Shown piece by piece: positions 52,501-56,511 of a DNA stretch of 64,000 nt; position 1 is the stretch's first letter, and the number at the start of each line of letters is the position of its first letter. Origin of the DNA: Megaleporinus macrocephalus (taxonomy: Eukaryota; Chordata; Actinopteri; Characiformes; Anostomidae); the NCBI GenBank assembly GCA_021613375.1, contig JAJQXZ010000028.1, positions 82,001 to 146,000 of the forward strand. Reading direction: 5' to 3'. Both the position numbers and the translations under genes were made by a program. Under the pieces are notes generated by a model. That model saw only the letters and a program-made list of their open reading frames with translations. It was not told the DNA's origin and did no database searches.

Positions 52501-54435
52501 TCTTTACCTCTTACCTGTCCAGCATCAGGATTCGTCCCTTTACTCACCAAGAGCGTCCCCAGCATCATGCTAGCCTTTGTTTGGGAATGTGATCGGATAC
52601 AGGCATTTACACAGCTATTACTTTTCTATTAAACTGATTATTTACGGGACTACCCACCTCCTTCAATCGGATACAACTTGTAATCTGAATTACCTCAATC
52701 GGACTAGTCTATTCGGATTGAGGTGTATACATGGTTGCATTCTATTCCAATTGAGCTGTTAGTCAGATTATTAACGGATTATCAGGCTGCCTGTAAACGT
52801 AGCCAATGACTCACTATCACCTCTTGAGGTACAAAGAGGCATTACAAAACAGGACAGACTGAGGCTAAGCGGTTATCATGCTAACTTTAGTAGATATCTG
52901 TGCAACACAATACATAGACATCTTTTGCACACATCCGAAGCTCGTATTTCTTTGAATTGTGGTACTTATTTCGTATTATATAAGCATTAAAAATTACATA
53001 TTGCTCCTTTAAAGTGATTATAACATGTTTGAAACATTTTTTTTCCTATTAAAGACTACATGAATATTCTGAAAGTTTCAAAGCACAATGTTACTCATCA
53101 CCCTGTACAACCCACTAAGCTGCACACAGCCGTTTTGAATTCCCTTTTGTGATGTCACAAAAACCAGTATGTTTACAGTCTATAGCAGTTTAGCTCTGCC
53201 CAGTCATACAGAAGTTCTAAGTCGTGTTTCAACCCAGACTTTTTTTTGAATGAGGCATAGTACAGGACAGCCATTCAGAACAGAGCTCATTTACATATAA
53301 CAGTTTTAAAGGCACAGTAGCAAAAAAATAAAAAATACAGCTACATGCTAAGGGTATAGAGAGGCTGGAAGATGATGATGCAGTAATGAATTAAGACATT
53401 TTCAGTACATAAAGCCACACACGTGTTGCACATGGCCCTTAGGGAAGACACAAAGCAAAATAAAGTACAAAGAAAAATTATATATTGGCCCTTTAACTAG
53501 CACTGGCCAGCGGCACTGCATTGAGGTTATTAGTTATTATTCACGATATCACTGCTGTATTCCTAATCATAGCTCTCTCCTCTCCACAGATGGATCAGTC
53601 TGCGGTGGCGTCGGTGCTGCAGGGTCGGCGGGAGCTGTTGGAGCAGGCGTGTCAATCGCACACCCGCAAACGTCGCCTGCTGACCCACGAGGACCTGCGG
53701 CACCTCATCGTGGACGACAAGCACAAGCTGCTCTACTGCTACGTGCCCAAGGTGGCCTGCACCAACTGGAAGCGGGTGCTGATGGTGCTGACGGGCGACG
53801 GACGCTACCGCGAGCCGCTGGCCATCCCGGCTAACGAGGCGCACGTGCCCGGCCGGCTGCGCTCGCTCTCCGAGTACACCAAGGCGGAGATCAACGAGCG
53901 CCTGCGCACCTACCTCAAGTTCGTCTTCGTCCGGGAGCCCTTCGAGAGGCTGGTGTCGGCCTACCGGAACAAGTTCACCCGCAACTACAACGTGGCCTTC
54001 CACAAGCGCTACGGGACCAAGATCATCCGGAGGCACCGGGTCGCCCCCCAGCCGGAGGCGCTGGAGAAAGGCGACGACGTCGCGTTCGAGGAGTTCGTGT
54101 ACTACCTGGTGGACCCGCGGACTCAGAAGGAGGAGCCGTTTAACGAGCACTGGGAGAGGGTTCACTCGCTGTGCCATCCCTGCCTCATCCACTACGACGT
54201 GGTGGGGAAGTACGAGACTCTGGAGCAGGACTCCCAGTACCTGCTGAAACTGGCCGGCGCCGACCAGGAGGTGCGCTTCCCCAGCTTCTCCAAAAGCACC
54301 AGGACCACTGGAGACATGGCGGCCAAATTCTTCAACAACATCAGCCCCTTCTATCAGAAGAAACTCTTCAACCTCTACCGGATGGACTTCCTACTCTTTA
54401 ACTACTCCACACCCGCCTACTTGAAGTTGAGATGA
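11242..54435 (+). CDS. chst13: Carbohydrate (chondroitin 4) sulfotransferase 13, three exons: join(11242..11335, 46891..46973, 53590..54435)
   Basis: The enzyme is expected to move sulfate from PAPS to the 4-O position of GalNAc in chondroitin, in the Golgi lumen, as a type II membrane protein. Seen: the exons join with matching phases (1 then 0) at GT-AG borders and give 340 residues; the human CHST13 I recall is 341. Residues about 9-26 are the hydrophobic signal-anchor. The 5'-phosphosulfate-binding motif [12 protein letters not shown] lies at about 110-121 and the 3'-phosphate-binding motif [14 protein letters not shown] at about 174-187. NIS and NYS near the C-terminus are possible N-glycosylation sites. 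The stem motif [11 protein letters not shown] just before the exon 2/3 border and the ending [13 protein letters not shown]...FLLFNYS resemble CHST13 more than CHST11 or CHST12. Three coding exons with these breakpoints also fit CHST13. The paralog chst11 is the main alternative. No frameshift or missing key residue is seen. Confidence 0.88.
11370..11930 (+). repeat. Minisatellite built on a TTTAAGGTGGA core, at the start of intron 1
   Basis: Seven forward cores (near 11500, 11565, 11625, 11685, 11761, 11821, 11895) are spaced about 60-76 bp. Three inverted cores (CCACCTTAAA near 11379, 11408, 11467) precede them. Two neighbouring units (11565-11685) are almost identical over 60 bp; the others share only the core and words such as CTGGACCAGA and TTACTGCT. 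The array starts about 35 bp after the exon 1 donor. Confidence 0.85.
11940..13240. other. Intron 1 stretch, nothing recognised
   Basis: Short frames without protein character; no clear repeat. AT-rich. Confidence 0.45.
13247..13350. repeat. GCTGTCCAAAG-family fragment
   Basis: Starts ATCATTGCTGTCTATAGAAA and runs through AACTTTACAGCAGAGAACAA-like text, matching one half of the family; the other end is missing. Confidence 0.55.
13580..14560 (+). pseudogene. Tc1-like transposase relic (+ strand)
   Basis: Broken frames together resemble a Tc1-type transposase. The fragment [10 protein letters not shown] (about 14138-14166) is the classical block around the first catalytic aspartate. The end ([16 protein letters not shown], about 14370) matches the tail seen in many fish Tc1 copies. 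Stops and frameshifts are many, so it is dead. Boundaries are approximate; flanking GGCACCCCTG/CACCCCTAAA text may be remains of the ends. Confidence 0.6.
14690..15640 (+). pseudogene. Second Tc1-like transposase relic, interrupted by a MITE
   Basis: Downstream of the first relic, the + strand reads [12 protein letters not shown] (about 15267-15302) and [10 protein letters not shown] (about 15545-15575), the blocks around the first two catalytic aspartates of Tc1 transposases. Between the N-terminal part and the first block lies a GCTGTCCAAAG-family insert (about 15010-15245). Many stops; inactive. Confidence 0.65.
15010..15245. mobile_element. GCTGTCCAAAG-family element inserted in a Tc1 relic
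   Basis: Contains CCATTGAAGTGGACCAGTAG, AATGCTCCAGAAGCACTTG and the right end TTTCTTTGAACAGCAATGAT. It splits the Tc1 relic, so it arrived later. Confidence 0.65.
15700..16045. other. Intron 1 stretch, nothing recognised
   Basis: Unique-looking AT-rich DNA with short frames only. Confidence 0.4.
16052..16342 (-). mobile_element. tRNA-like SINE, - strand copy
   Basis: Reading on the - strand: head GTGTAATGGTCAGCACTG, then a body through GTGGGTTTCC, CATGTGTTGGCC and the tail (ATGG)n, here at 16052-16068. It is the same family as 17538-18290. Part of the middle (the GTGTATGTTCTC region) is deleted. Confidence 0.7.
16467..16484. repeat. (TA)n microsatellite, short
   Basis: TA run after an A-rich stretch. 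Confidence 0.8.
16490..17430. other. Intron 1 stretch, nothing recognised
   Basis: Unique AT-rich DNA. The only pattern is a block around 17030-17180 resembling a common fish repeat (CAGCACAGTTTGGCAGTTTT), not resolved. Confidence 0.4.
17440..17537. repeat. GCTGTCCAAAG-family fragment, cut by the SINE
   Basis: Starts ATCATCACTGTCCAAAGAAA and stops in GATTTTGGAGCGTTTCTATG exactly where the SINE head begins; the other half is not found after the SINE. Confidence 0.6.
17538..18290 (+). mobile_element. tRNA-like SINE with an expanded head
   Basis: Order on + strand: GGCACGGTGGTGTAGTGGT head (17538), 24 units of the head repeat to 18020, then CACTGTCTCCTCACAGTAAG, a B-box-like GGTTGGATTCC (18051), body with GAGTGGGTTTCCTCCCACAG, GTGTTGGCCATG, and a tail AGATTATGGATGGATG. 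The promoter-like head and (ATGG) tail are usual for this fish SINE-type family, seen at six or more places in the window. Confidence 0.75.
17541..18020 (+). repeat. 20-bp minisatellite, 24 units, grown from the SINE head
   Basis: Exactly 480 bp in register, consensus TATGGTGGTGTAGTGGTTAG. Variants are single-base (TAGTGGTCAG, CACGGTGGTG, TATGGTGGTA, TATGGTGGTT, GGTGAG). The first unit (CACGGTGGTGTAGTGGTCAG) is the normal SINE start and the last joins directly to CACTGTCTCC, which is the normal SINE sequence after one unit. Confidence 0.95.
18466..18680. mobile_element. GCTGTCCAAAG-family element
   Basis: Contains GAACACGACAGCTGCTCCTT, GATGAATGGACCAATAGAAA and CGCTCCAAAATCACTTACAA, with right end TTTCTTTGGACAGCGGTGAC. 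A T-rich stretch lies inside. Confidence 0.65.
18690..19480. other. Intron 1 stretch with a GC-richer patch, no gene recognised
   Basis: At about 18955-19260 the sequence is less AT-rich and non-repetitive (AAAGCGGCCGCCAGGATAAA). It could be a conserved non-coding block, but I have no comparison. Confidence 0.35.
19484..19850. repeat. Two facing GCTGTCCAAAG-family copies around a (TA)n core
   Basis: Left arm (19484-19633) runs GCTGTCCAACATGTATCTCC to TTTTGGCCTCTCCTGTAAAG. Right arm (19733-19850) starts CAACTTTACAGGAGAGGCC and reads back as the reverse complement to AGGAGCTGTCGCTTTCTAAT. They are imperfect inverted copies with a 70-bp (TA)n run between. Confidence 0.75.
19658..19730. repeat. 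(TA)n microsatellite
   Basis: About 36 uninterrupted TA units, in the loop of the inverted pair. Confidence 0.95.
19852..20056. repeat. Double (TA)n microsatellite
   Basis: Two long TA runs (19852-19928 and 19975-20056) separated by a short piece containing TTTTGCAAGGCACTGTATAA, which is an end of the element family at 20058-20640. Frames across these runs read (YI)n and are not genes. Confidence 0.95.
20058..20640. mobile_element. DNA element with very long inverted ends
   Basis: The left end (ACAGTGCCTTTCAAAAGTAT, then AAGATATGAAATTATAATTT and CGTGAAGTGGAACGAAATTT) is repeated inverted at about 20480-20640. The inverted ends are therefore about 150 bp. The middle (20280-20440) looks like antisense transposase relics and has no intact frame. 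The ACAGTGCCTTGCAAAAGTAT end is common in fish ISL2EU/IS4EU-type elements; the assignment is tentative. Confidence 0.7.
20650..21155. other. Intron 1 stretch, nothing recognised
   Basis: Non-repetitive with short frames; no splice-flanked coding stretch seen. Confidence 0.4.
21160..21320. mobile_element. GCTGTCCAAAG-family element, partial
   Basis: Contains AAATGGACCAATAGAAATGC, CCATTGACTTCCATTAGAAG and TTTTTGGCCTCTCCAGTTTG. The ends are eroded. Confidence 0.6.
21600..22854 (-). mobile_element. Nearly complete Tc1-like transposon, 1255 bp
   Basis: Both ends start CAGGGGTT and match as inverted repeats over 27 bp with two differences. A TA dinucleotide flanks each side (21598-21599 and 22855-22856), as expected for Tc1/mariner. 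The element has landed in a local tandem repeat (TTTACCTGTACACAGGTAG...), which continues on both sides. A 230-codon transposase frame lies inside on the - strand. Confidence 0.88.
21751..22443 (-). pseudogene. Tc1-like transposase, N-terminus lost by frameshift or stop
   Basis: The 230-codon frame carries the catalytic part: LFSDEST with the first aspartate, [12 protein letters not shown] with the second, and [12 protein letters not shown] with the glutamate. Counting from the aspartate before N to the glutamate gives 36 residues (DD36E). Complete Tc1 transposases are about 340 residues. The missing DNA-binding part is visible upstream on the - strand (22444-22745) in other frames with stops (for example [10 protein letters not shown]), so the copy is likely inactive, though young. 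Enzyme role: cut-and-paste transposition at TA sites. Confidence 0.82.
22910..23265. other. Intron 1 stretch, nothing recognised
   Basis: No coding or repeat signal beyond short frames. Confidence 0.4.
23271..23430 (-). mobile_element. SINE, - strand, truncated
   Basis: Starts CCATCCATCCATTCATTATC and runs through TGCTTTATCCTGCTACTCAG to CAGTGTACC/GTGGACAGG text, then an AC-rich end. The head is missing. Confidence 0.65.
23440..24880. other. Intron 1 stretch, nothing recognised
   Basis: A short CT-rich run at 23790-23850. A 155-codon frame at 24009-24476 has no motif, domain or splice context and is probably chance. Confidence 0.4.
24885..25250. mobile_element. TAGGGCTGTGTATTGGCAA repeat family, copy 1
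   Basis: Begins TAGGGCTGTGTATTGGCAAG and ends in TATTTCGATATTTTCTTACA. Contains ATCTAGTGCTCAGAGGTTTA and AATCAATACAGTATCACCAA. Related copies at 36325-36680 (inverted), 44265-44640 (inverted), 54735-55092, 63405-63600 and a diverged one at 47585-47850. No intact gene. Confidence 0.75.
25260..26730. other. Intron 1 stretch, nothing recognised
   Basis: Unique-looking DNA, slightly GC-richer at 25380-25680; no coding evidence. Confidence 0.4.
26733..27209 (+). repeat. 121-bp tandem repeat, four units
   Basis: Units begin GTATTAACTGAATG at 26733, 26856, 26977 and 27098 (spacing 123, 121, 121) and contain ACAGTGAATTTACACATGAA and GAATAAAAGTTATTATAAAA. The last three are more alike than the first. 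Confidence 0.93.
27323..28343. mobile_element. piggyBac-like non-autonomous element, 1021 bp
   Basis: Perfect 13-bp inverted ends CCCTTTCATGCAT / ATGCATGAAAGGG, each flanked by TTAA (27319-27322 and 28344-28347). TTAA duplication and CCC/GGG ends are the hallmark of piggyBac. An inner copy of GTGGACACCATGCAT occurs at 27464-27478, matching the right subterminal text. The interior is very AT-rich and has no transposase frame, so it would move only with help. Confidence 0.82.
28350..29180. other. Intron 1 stretch, nothing recognised
   Basis: Contains a short block GACATCACAAAACCAG (28606) similar to the one near 53150, otherwise unique. Confidence 0.4.
29185..29960. repeat. Two direct copies of a dispersed repeat around a GTA-rich stretch
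   Basis: Copies at about 29215-29395 and 29755-29950 share AAAGCCTTTATCTGATCA and AAGAACACCAGATCTGATTA. Between them, 29400-29690 is an imperfect (GTA)n-rich sequence. The inverse of the same repeat is at 9480-9700. Confidence 0.75.
29970..30580. other. Intron 1 stretch, nothing recognised
   Basis: AT-rich with no recognised element. Confidence 0.4.
30585..31030 (-). pseudogene. L2-like LINE reverse transcriptase C-terminus and 3' end
   Basis: On the - strand a frame (down to 30732) reads [20 protein letters not shown], then [17 protein letters not shown] and [18 protein letters not shown], the well-known C-terminal block of fish L2-type LINEs. Downstream the 3' end reads AAATGTGCTCTATAAATAAA with TGACATTGACATT repeats (30586-30625). 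It is a 5'-truncated copy. The frame runs slightly further upstream (to 31109) into unrelated sequence. Confidence 0.82.
31040..31560. other. Intron 1 stretch, nothing recognised
   Basis: AT-rich; no element identified. Confidence 0.4.
31563..31832 (-). mobile_element. tRNA-like SINE, - strand, nearly full
   Basis: From CATCCATCATCTTCC to GACCACTACACTG it covers tail, body, B-box-like GGATTGGGTTGG on the - strand (GGAATCCAACC on +) and the head with one unit only. It shows the normal unexpanded state of the head seen at 17541-18020. Confidence 0.75.
31850..32675. other. Intron 1 stretch, nothing recognised
   Basis: No coding or RNA gene signal. Confidence 0.4.
32683..33505 (+). mobile_element. 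Tc1/mariner-type element, degenerate
   Basis: The left end CACTGTTTGGACAAAAGTAT and the right end (CTTTGGTCCAGATAGTG) are inverted, with TA on each side (32681-32682, 33506-33507). The interior reads broken transposase text on the + strand, for example VKFGGGGI near 33290 and [10 protein letters not shown] near 33222. Same family as 49416-51094. Confidence 0.7.
33515..34140. other. Intron 1 stretch, nothing recognised
   Basis: Short frames only; AT-rich. Confidence 0.4.
34145..34200. repeat. GCTGTCCAAAG-family fragment
   Basis: Begins TATATCATTGCTGTCCAAAG and is cut off after CAGGAGAGGACAAAAACAAT. Confidence 0.6.
34205..34838. repeat. Dispersed fish repeat, two adjacent copies
   Basis: Both carry TTTATTTGTGTTGCACTCTT-like starts, GTTGTCACAAAGCAGCTTTA, then GGAAGAAACCTTGAAAGGAA and CCATCCTCCTCTGG text. 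Copy borders at about 34205-34455 and 34458-34838. A third copy is at 47075-47520. Confidence 0.6.
34845..36020. other. Intron 1 stretch, nothing recognised
   Basis: No recognised element; short frames only. Confidence 0.4.
36028..36188. mobile_element. GCTGTCCAAAG-family element, shortened
   Basis: Left end CATGGCTGTCCACAATAAAT, right end GAGATGTTGTTTGGACAGCA, with CCATTGACTTACATTGAAAG inside. Confidence 0.65.
36325..36680. mobile_element. TAGGGCTGTGTATTGGCAA repeat family, inverted copy
   Basis: Matches the reverse complement of 24885-25250 (for example ATTGATTCTCAAAAACACAG and TCACTAGGTGGCAGTTTTGT). It runs into the (TA)n tract. Confidence 0.7.
36677..36755. repeat. (TA)n microsatellite
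   Basis: About 39 TA units directly at the end of the repeat copy. Confidence 0.95.
36760..37530. other. Intron 1 stretch, nothing recognised
   Basis: A G-rich patch GCGGGGGGCGCCGGGGGAGG at 37280; otherwise unremarkable. Confidence 0.4.
37540..38300. promoter_or_regulatory. Candidate intronic regulatory block (unique, SOX-like words)
   Basis: A repeat-free, GC-balanced stretch in a repeat-filled intron. At 38160-38270 it has CAGCCTTTGTTGC and CCATTGTTTGG, which resemble SOX binding words (CTTTGTT, CATTGTT). No conservation data were available; this is an inference from composition and motifs only. Confidence 0.25.
38310..41070. other. Intron 1 stretch, old repeats, no gene
   Basis: Around 38990-39290 GGGCCCTCTAA-type words recur several times (an old repeat). 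No frame here looks coding; a 110-codon - strand frame at 39793-40125 has no motif. Confidence 0.4.
41076..41232 (+). mobile_element. SINE 3' part, + strand
   Basis: Starts GTTGATCGGTCACTCTAATC and ends GATAATGGATGGATGG. Head missing. Confidence 0.65.
41240..41930. other. Intron 1 stretch, nothing recognised
   Basis: No recognised feature. Confidence 0.4.
41935..42098 (+). mobile_element. SINE-like retroelement tail with (GAAT)n
   Basis: GTGTCTGCCCTGCGATTGAC, then GGCCTGTCCAGGGTGTTTCC, ending in (TGAA)n at 42079-42098. It resembles the SINE body but has a different tail, so it is a related or separate family. Confidence 0.55.
42100..42670. other. Intron 1 stretch, nothing recognised
   Basis: GC-balanced, with a 102-codon + strand frame that shows no motif. 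Confidence 0.35.
42675..43565 (+). repeat. Polypyrimidine (CT-rich) tract, about 890 bp
   Basis: Nearly all C and T on the + strand, with imperfect CTCT, TCTCTCTGTCTC and CTTTCT units and a pure (CT)n run at 43500-43545. Three + strand frames stay open because TAA/TAG/TGA need purines; their Ser/Leu/Phe-rich translations are not proteins. A 55-bp unit (TCTCACTTCTCCTCTACTGT) recurs about three times at 42915-43110. Confidence 0.93.
43570..44100. other. Intron 1 stretch, nothing recognised
   Basis: No recognised element. Confidence 0.4.
44105..44260. repeat. GCTGTCCAAAG-family fragment
   Basis: CACTTGAACACAACAATAGA, CTGCTCCAAAATAGCTTGGA and CTCTCCTGTAAAGCTGCAAT, cut off at TTTTGGAGG where the next repeat starts. 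Confidence 0.6.
44265..44640. mobile_element. TAGGGCTGTGTATTGGCAA repeat family, inverted copy
   Basis: Shares ATTGATACACAGATTCCTGG, GACCACTAGACGGCAGTGTT and the end CACGTTCTTGCCAATAGACA with the reverse of 24885-25250. Confidence 0.75.
44641..44845. mobile_element. GCTGTCCAAAG-family element, partial
   Basis: GAACACGACAGCTGGTGTTT, GACCAATAGAAATGCTTCAA and TTCCATTGACATTCAAAGTA, then GCCATATTGGAGATACGTTA. Confidence 0.65.
44850..46230. other. Intron 1 stretch, nothing recognised
   Basis: A short (TAA/ATT)n run at 45967-46005. No gene signal. Confidence 0.4.
46235..46672. mobile_element. MITE-like element with inverted ends, copy 2
   Basis: Left end AGTCACATTATTATGACCAC and right end GTGGTCATAATAATGTGACT are perfect inverted copies of about 20 bp. 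Interior matches 4960-5395. Length about 440 bp, no intact gene. Confidence 0.8.
46891..46973 (+). CDS. chst13: chst13 coding exon 2 (stem region)
   Basis: An 83-bp exon between a good acceptor (pyrimidine-rich stretch, then TTCACAG ending at 46890) and a donor CAG|GTGATT at 46974. With the last base of exon 1 it encodes 28 codons starting [10 protein letters not shown] and ending [11 protein letters not shown]. The basic-SPLQ-LYD-DQ pattern is the stem signature of the CHST11/13 group, which fixes frame and family. It exits in phase 0, matching exon 3. A MITE-like repeat ends about 200 bp upstream (46235-46672), so the exon is a small unique island in repeat-rich intron. Confidence 0.85.
47075..47520. 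repeat. Dispersed fish repeat (third copy of the 34.2-34.8 kb family)
   Basis: TCAAGTTCATTTATGTAGTG start, CCATCCTCCTCTGGTCAAAC, TATTTACAGTTTATTAATAA and GAGGGTGTAGCAGATGGCAC match the earlier copies. Confidence 0.6.
47585..47850. repeat. Diverged TAGGGCTGTGTATTGGCAA family copy
   Basis: CTGACCACTAGATAGCAGTG, AAGCATTAGCAAACCTATAC and ATCACCGGGTTCTTACCAGT show the kinship; ends are unclear. Confidence 0.5.
48050..48690 (+). repeat. Dispersed retroelement-like repeat
   Basis: The start (TTACATTTAGGATATTTAGC, AGATGCTCTTATACAGAGTG, ACTTAC) is a very common fish repeat head. The rest reads antisense to no clear frame. Confidence 0.5.
48700..49410. other. Intron 2 stretch, mostly unrecognised
   Basis: Apart from the 19-bp tandem repeat at 49159-49234, nothing is recognised. 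Confidence 0.4.
49159..49234 (+). repeat. 19-bp tandem repeat, four exact units
   Basis: TCATCAAGCTACTCCTGAA repeated four times without change, so the array is young or kept uniform. Confidence 0.95.
49416..51094. mobile_element. Tc1/mariner-type element enlarged by an internal minisatellite
   Basis: The left end (TACATTCTATGGCCATGAGT, ATGCAGACACC) and the right end (GTGTCCACATACTTTTGTCA) are degenerate inverted copies related to those at 32683-33505. Outside the minisatellite the interior (AATTAGATGTCCCACAAG..., about 51030) matches typical elements of this family. No intact transposase. Confidence 0.65.
49863..50790. repeat. 30/31-bp minisatellite, about 30 units
   Basis: Consensus unit: CTCCACCACTGGRCTCTGGA then GTGGTGTAAAA (31 bp) or GTGGAGTAAA (30 bp). 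Each unit holds a short palindrome, AGTGG...CCACT. Some units have GGGGTCTGGAGTTGTG. Edge units are more divergent, inner ones nearly identical. Since units mix 30 and 31 bp, all three - strand frames stay open for about 270-310 codons; these are artefacts. Confidence 0.95.
51100..51590. other. Intron 2 stretch, nothing recognised
   Basis: No coding or repeat signal. Confidence 0.4.
51600..51812. mobile_element. GCTGTCCAAAG-family element
   Basis: CGAACCAATAGAAATGCTCC, CCATTGACTTGCATTGAAAG, GGTCCTCTCCTGTAAAGTTG and the right end TTTCTTTGGACAGCGACGAT; left end eroded. Confidence 0.75.
51907..52160. mobile_element. GCTGTCCAAAG-family element, best complete copy
   Basis: Left end ATCGTCACTGTCCAATGAAA, right end TTTTTCACTGGACAGCGAAA, with subterminal AGTATCTCCAAAATTGC mirrored by AAAAATGGAGATAATTG. 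Order inside: AACTTTACAGTAGAGACC, a block near AATGGAACCAGAA, GGAGCACTTCTATTGGTCCA, and TTCACACAATGTAAACAACC. Length about 250 bp, no gene. It lies inverted relative to its neighbour at 51600-51812. Confidence 0.8.
52403..53012. mobile_element. MITE-like element with TTAAAGGAGCAAT ends
   Basis: Left end TTAAAGGAGCAATCTGTAAG and right end TTACATATTGCTCCTTTAA are inverted copies of about 18 bp. Length about 610 bp; no ORF of note. Confidence 0.7.
53015..53520. other. Intron 2 end, repeat-like
   Basis: TTTTAAAGGCACAGTAGC at 53303 and ATATTGGCCCTTTAAC at 53481 look like the two ends of a short inverted-repeat element. The chst13 exon 3 acceptor follows. Confidence 0.4.
53590..54435 (+). CDS. chst13: chst13 coding exon 3 (catalytic domain and stop)
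   Basis: The exon encodes 281 codons and a TGA at 54433-54435, after a strong acceptor CTCTCCACAG ending at 53589. It holds the complete sulfotransferase domain: both PAPS-binding motifs ([26 protein letters not shown]), FHKRYGTKI, the EEPFNEHW motif and the CHPC and VGKYETLE motifs typical of HNK-1-type sulfotransferases. The open frame runs 69 bases upstream to 53521, but that part is intronic: it crosses the acceptor and resembles no family member. The exon is much richer in G+C, mostly at third positions, than the AT-rich DNA around it, which also creates a long antisense open frame (53563-54192) with no support of its own. Confidence 0.93.
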   Translation: MDQSAVASVLQGRRELLEQACQSHTRKRRLLTHEDLRHLIVDDKHKLLYCYVPKVACTNWKRVLMVLTGDGRYREPLAIPANEAHVPGRLRSLSEYTKAEINERLRTYLKFVFVREPFERLVSAYRNKFTRNYNVAFHKRYGTKIIRRHRVAPQPEALEKGDDVAFEEFVYYLVDPRTQKEEPFNEHWERVHSLCHPCLIHYDVVGKYETLEQDSQYLLKLAGADQEVRFPSFSKSTRTTGDMAAKFFNNISPFYQKKLFNLYRMDFLLFNYSTPAYLKLR

Positions 54436-54625
54436 GACGGATTCTCGGTATATGTGATGCTGATGTGCCCAGAAAGCAGTGCTGCCTGTGATTGACTTGA
54501 TTTGGATGGGTACGTCGTTTTTACATGAGTGAAATGTAATATGCTGACACAGCGTTTGCCGAAAACTGTGTTGATATATATACGCATCACTTATTGGGTC
54601 CGTTCCAGACTTGTTTGCTCGTATC

Positions 54626-55155
54626 ATCGCTGTCCAAAGAAACCCATGCATCTTCAATTGTGTCGATTTTATTTTTTGAATAATATTGGAACCCAAGAGC
54701 TGTTCTTTATATCCTGTGAGAGTTTCAGGATGAGCTGTGTTTTGGCAAAAACCTGGCGATACAATACAAATCGTGATACAATGGTCGCAATTCAATATAT
54801 CGTGATATACTGAGATTTTTCAAATCCTACTATTAAAACACACCACTATATGAACAGGTTTGCCAACGTTTACAATAGCATTGCGCCCTTGTGCTGCTTG
54901 TTAATGTTGGAGTGGAGCTAAAAATGGATTACAGCACTGCCATCTAGTGGTCAGAGGTTTGAACACAACACACAATGACTCACTGTCCACAAGAAATCTG
55001 TATATCGATACTGTGTTTTTGAGAATCGATACAGTATCACTAAACATAATATCCCGATATTCGATATTTCGATATTTTCTTACATCCCTAATGAACGGAT
55101 GAATAGAAATGCTCTATTACGTTGGAGATGCTTGGCTTTATTCGGACAGCAGTGA
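54626..55155. mobile_element. GCTGTCCAAAG-family element split by a second element
   Basis: Left part 54626-54734 starts ATCATCGCTGTCCAAAGAAA and stops at GAGTTTCAGGATGA. Right part 55092-55155 resumes ATGAACGGATGAATAGAAAT and ends TTCGGACAGCAGTGATATG. The two halves fit together as one family member. Confidence 0.75.
54735..55092. mobile_element. TAGGGCTGTGTATTGGCAA family, nested copy
   Basis: Starts GCTGTGTTTTGGCAAAAACC and ends TTTCTTACATCCCTA. Contains GCCATCTAGTGGTCAGAGGT and AATCGATACAGTATCACTAA. ATGA stands on both sides and may be the target duplication. Confidence 0.75.
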
Positions 55156-55159
55156 TATG

Positions 55160-56275
55160 CCCGTCACGCCGAGCGTGTGCTGGAGTTTAAATTCCACTTG
55201 TGTGCGTTCCCGAGTGGATCGTGCTGCTGGAGGGGGGCTCAGATGGGGGGGGGGCGGGCCCTGAATAAGCCATGGTTCTCCCTGAGGGGGAACAGCCGAG
55301 AACAGATAACTAACGGCGAGGTCCACCAAAGCCTTTCCCCGCAGCGCCTGTGGCCGTGTGAGGTGCTGACTGTATGTCCAACTGTGTGCCTTTCATTGTG
55401 ACTCTGAACGATGACTAATTGAAGCGGGATTCTTCATTAGCTCACAGATGCAGAGCCCCCCCCCCCCCCCACCTCATGTTTTTTATTAATGTCCAGTCCC
55501 AGGTTTTTATATTTAAGGTTTTACTGAGATATTTATTGTAAACTTTGTAAATCGCTCCTGAACTGAAATCAGCTGAGGTTTTGCTCGATGCTGTGAATCC
55601 TTATTCTTAAAAAAACTTGATTAACAACACTTTCTGAACTTTCTTTTTTTCCCCACGCGTCCAGTTAGAGGCTGAGCTGAAAAAAGTGATAAACTACATC
55701 GACTTGATTCAGATGAATATATATTTTAATTGAAAATAAATCAATGCAACTTGGCAGTTGAGTGTGAAAGGGGTGGCGATGGAGGAATGGAAGGAAAACA
55801 ATAGAAATTATGGAGAATGTGAAGTGGAAGTTCTTGTTTCGGAGACCAAGACATAGAAAAAATGGGTTGTTCGGTGGTCTCAATAGTGGCATCACCAACA
55901 AATGCAAGTTCATTGAGTGACTATGGCTTTAGAGGTTTACAACATAAAAGCAGGCTATAAATCAATAAACACATCAAACAAAACAATGAACAGCTATGAA
56001 TGCTTGTCACCAATCTGTGGTCTAATTCGGTATGAACTAATTCAGTATGAACTGATGTCTTGGGATAGTTTGGGCATTTGCCTGCAATTCTCAGTTTTAC
56101 CACACGGTGTCGCTCTCAATTCTCACTCTCACCCAGAGACGTTTTAAGGCGGTACGTGTGGGTCAACGCTTCCGTAAATGTACTCCAGTTTCGTTAAGTG
56201 TTCATAGATATGAGTTTCTGTGTGAGATTTCTATGTGAATGGAAAGACATTGAAATATAAGAAACTGATGATAAA
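55160..56275. other. Downstream flank, nothing recognised
   Basis: A GC-rich stretch at 55190-55380 and a C17-type run at 55457-55472. No coding evidence. Confidence 0.4.
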
Positions 56276-56282
56276 ATTAGAA

Positions 56283-56476
56283 TCAAAATCAGAATTGTTT
56301 ATTCGCCAAGTACGTCACACATATAAGGAATTTGTTTTGGTGAGGCACACACGATACAATACATAGAATAAAAATAAGGAATAATAAGAGTAATAAAGAG
56401 TCAGGCAAGGTGCTGATGAAATATATGAAAAACTGTGCTTATATGTGTACGGATATTCTACACATAAGTCTGAGTG

Positions 56477-56511
<35 letters not shown>

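Larger units (their letters stand above)
46974..53589 (+). other. chst13: chst13 intron 2 (6.6 kb)
   Basis: GTGATT donor to CTCTCCACAG acceptor, phase 0. Contains the expanded Tc1-like element, two GCTGTCCAAAG-family elements and other repeats listed separately. Confidence 0.82.
54436..55740 (+). other. chst13: Probable chst13 3' untranslated region, with nested repeats
   Basis: The first canonical AATAAA after the stop is at 55735-55740 (another at 55964-55969). An ATTAAA at 54832 lies in a repeat. The real end cannot be read from sequence. If transcription reaches 55.7 kb the 3' UTR carries the nested repeat pair at 54626-55155. Confidence 0.3.

Noticed and set aside
53521..53589. Upstream in-frame extension of exon 3 with a hydrophobic start, resembling a signal peptide
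   Set aside because: It crosses a strong splice acceptor, the anchor is already supplied by exon 1, and the exon 2 frame joins exactly at 53590.
53563..54192. 209-codon - strand frame
   Set aside because: Antisense shadow of GC-rich chst13 exon 3.
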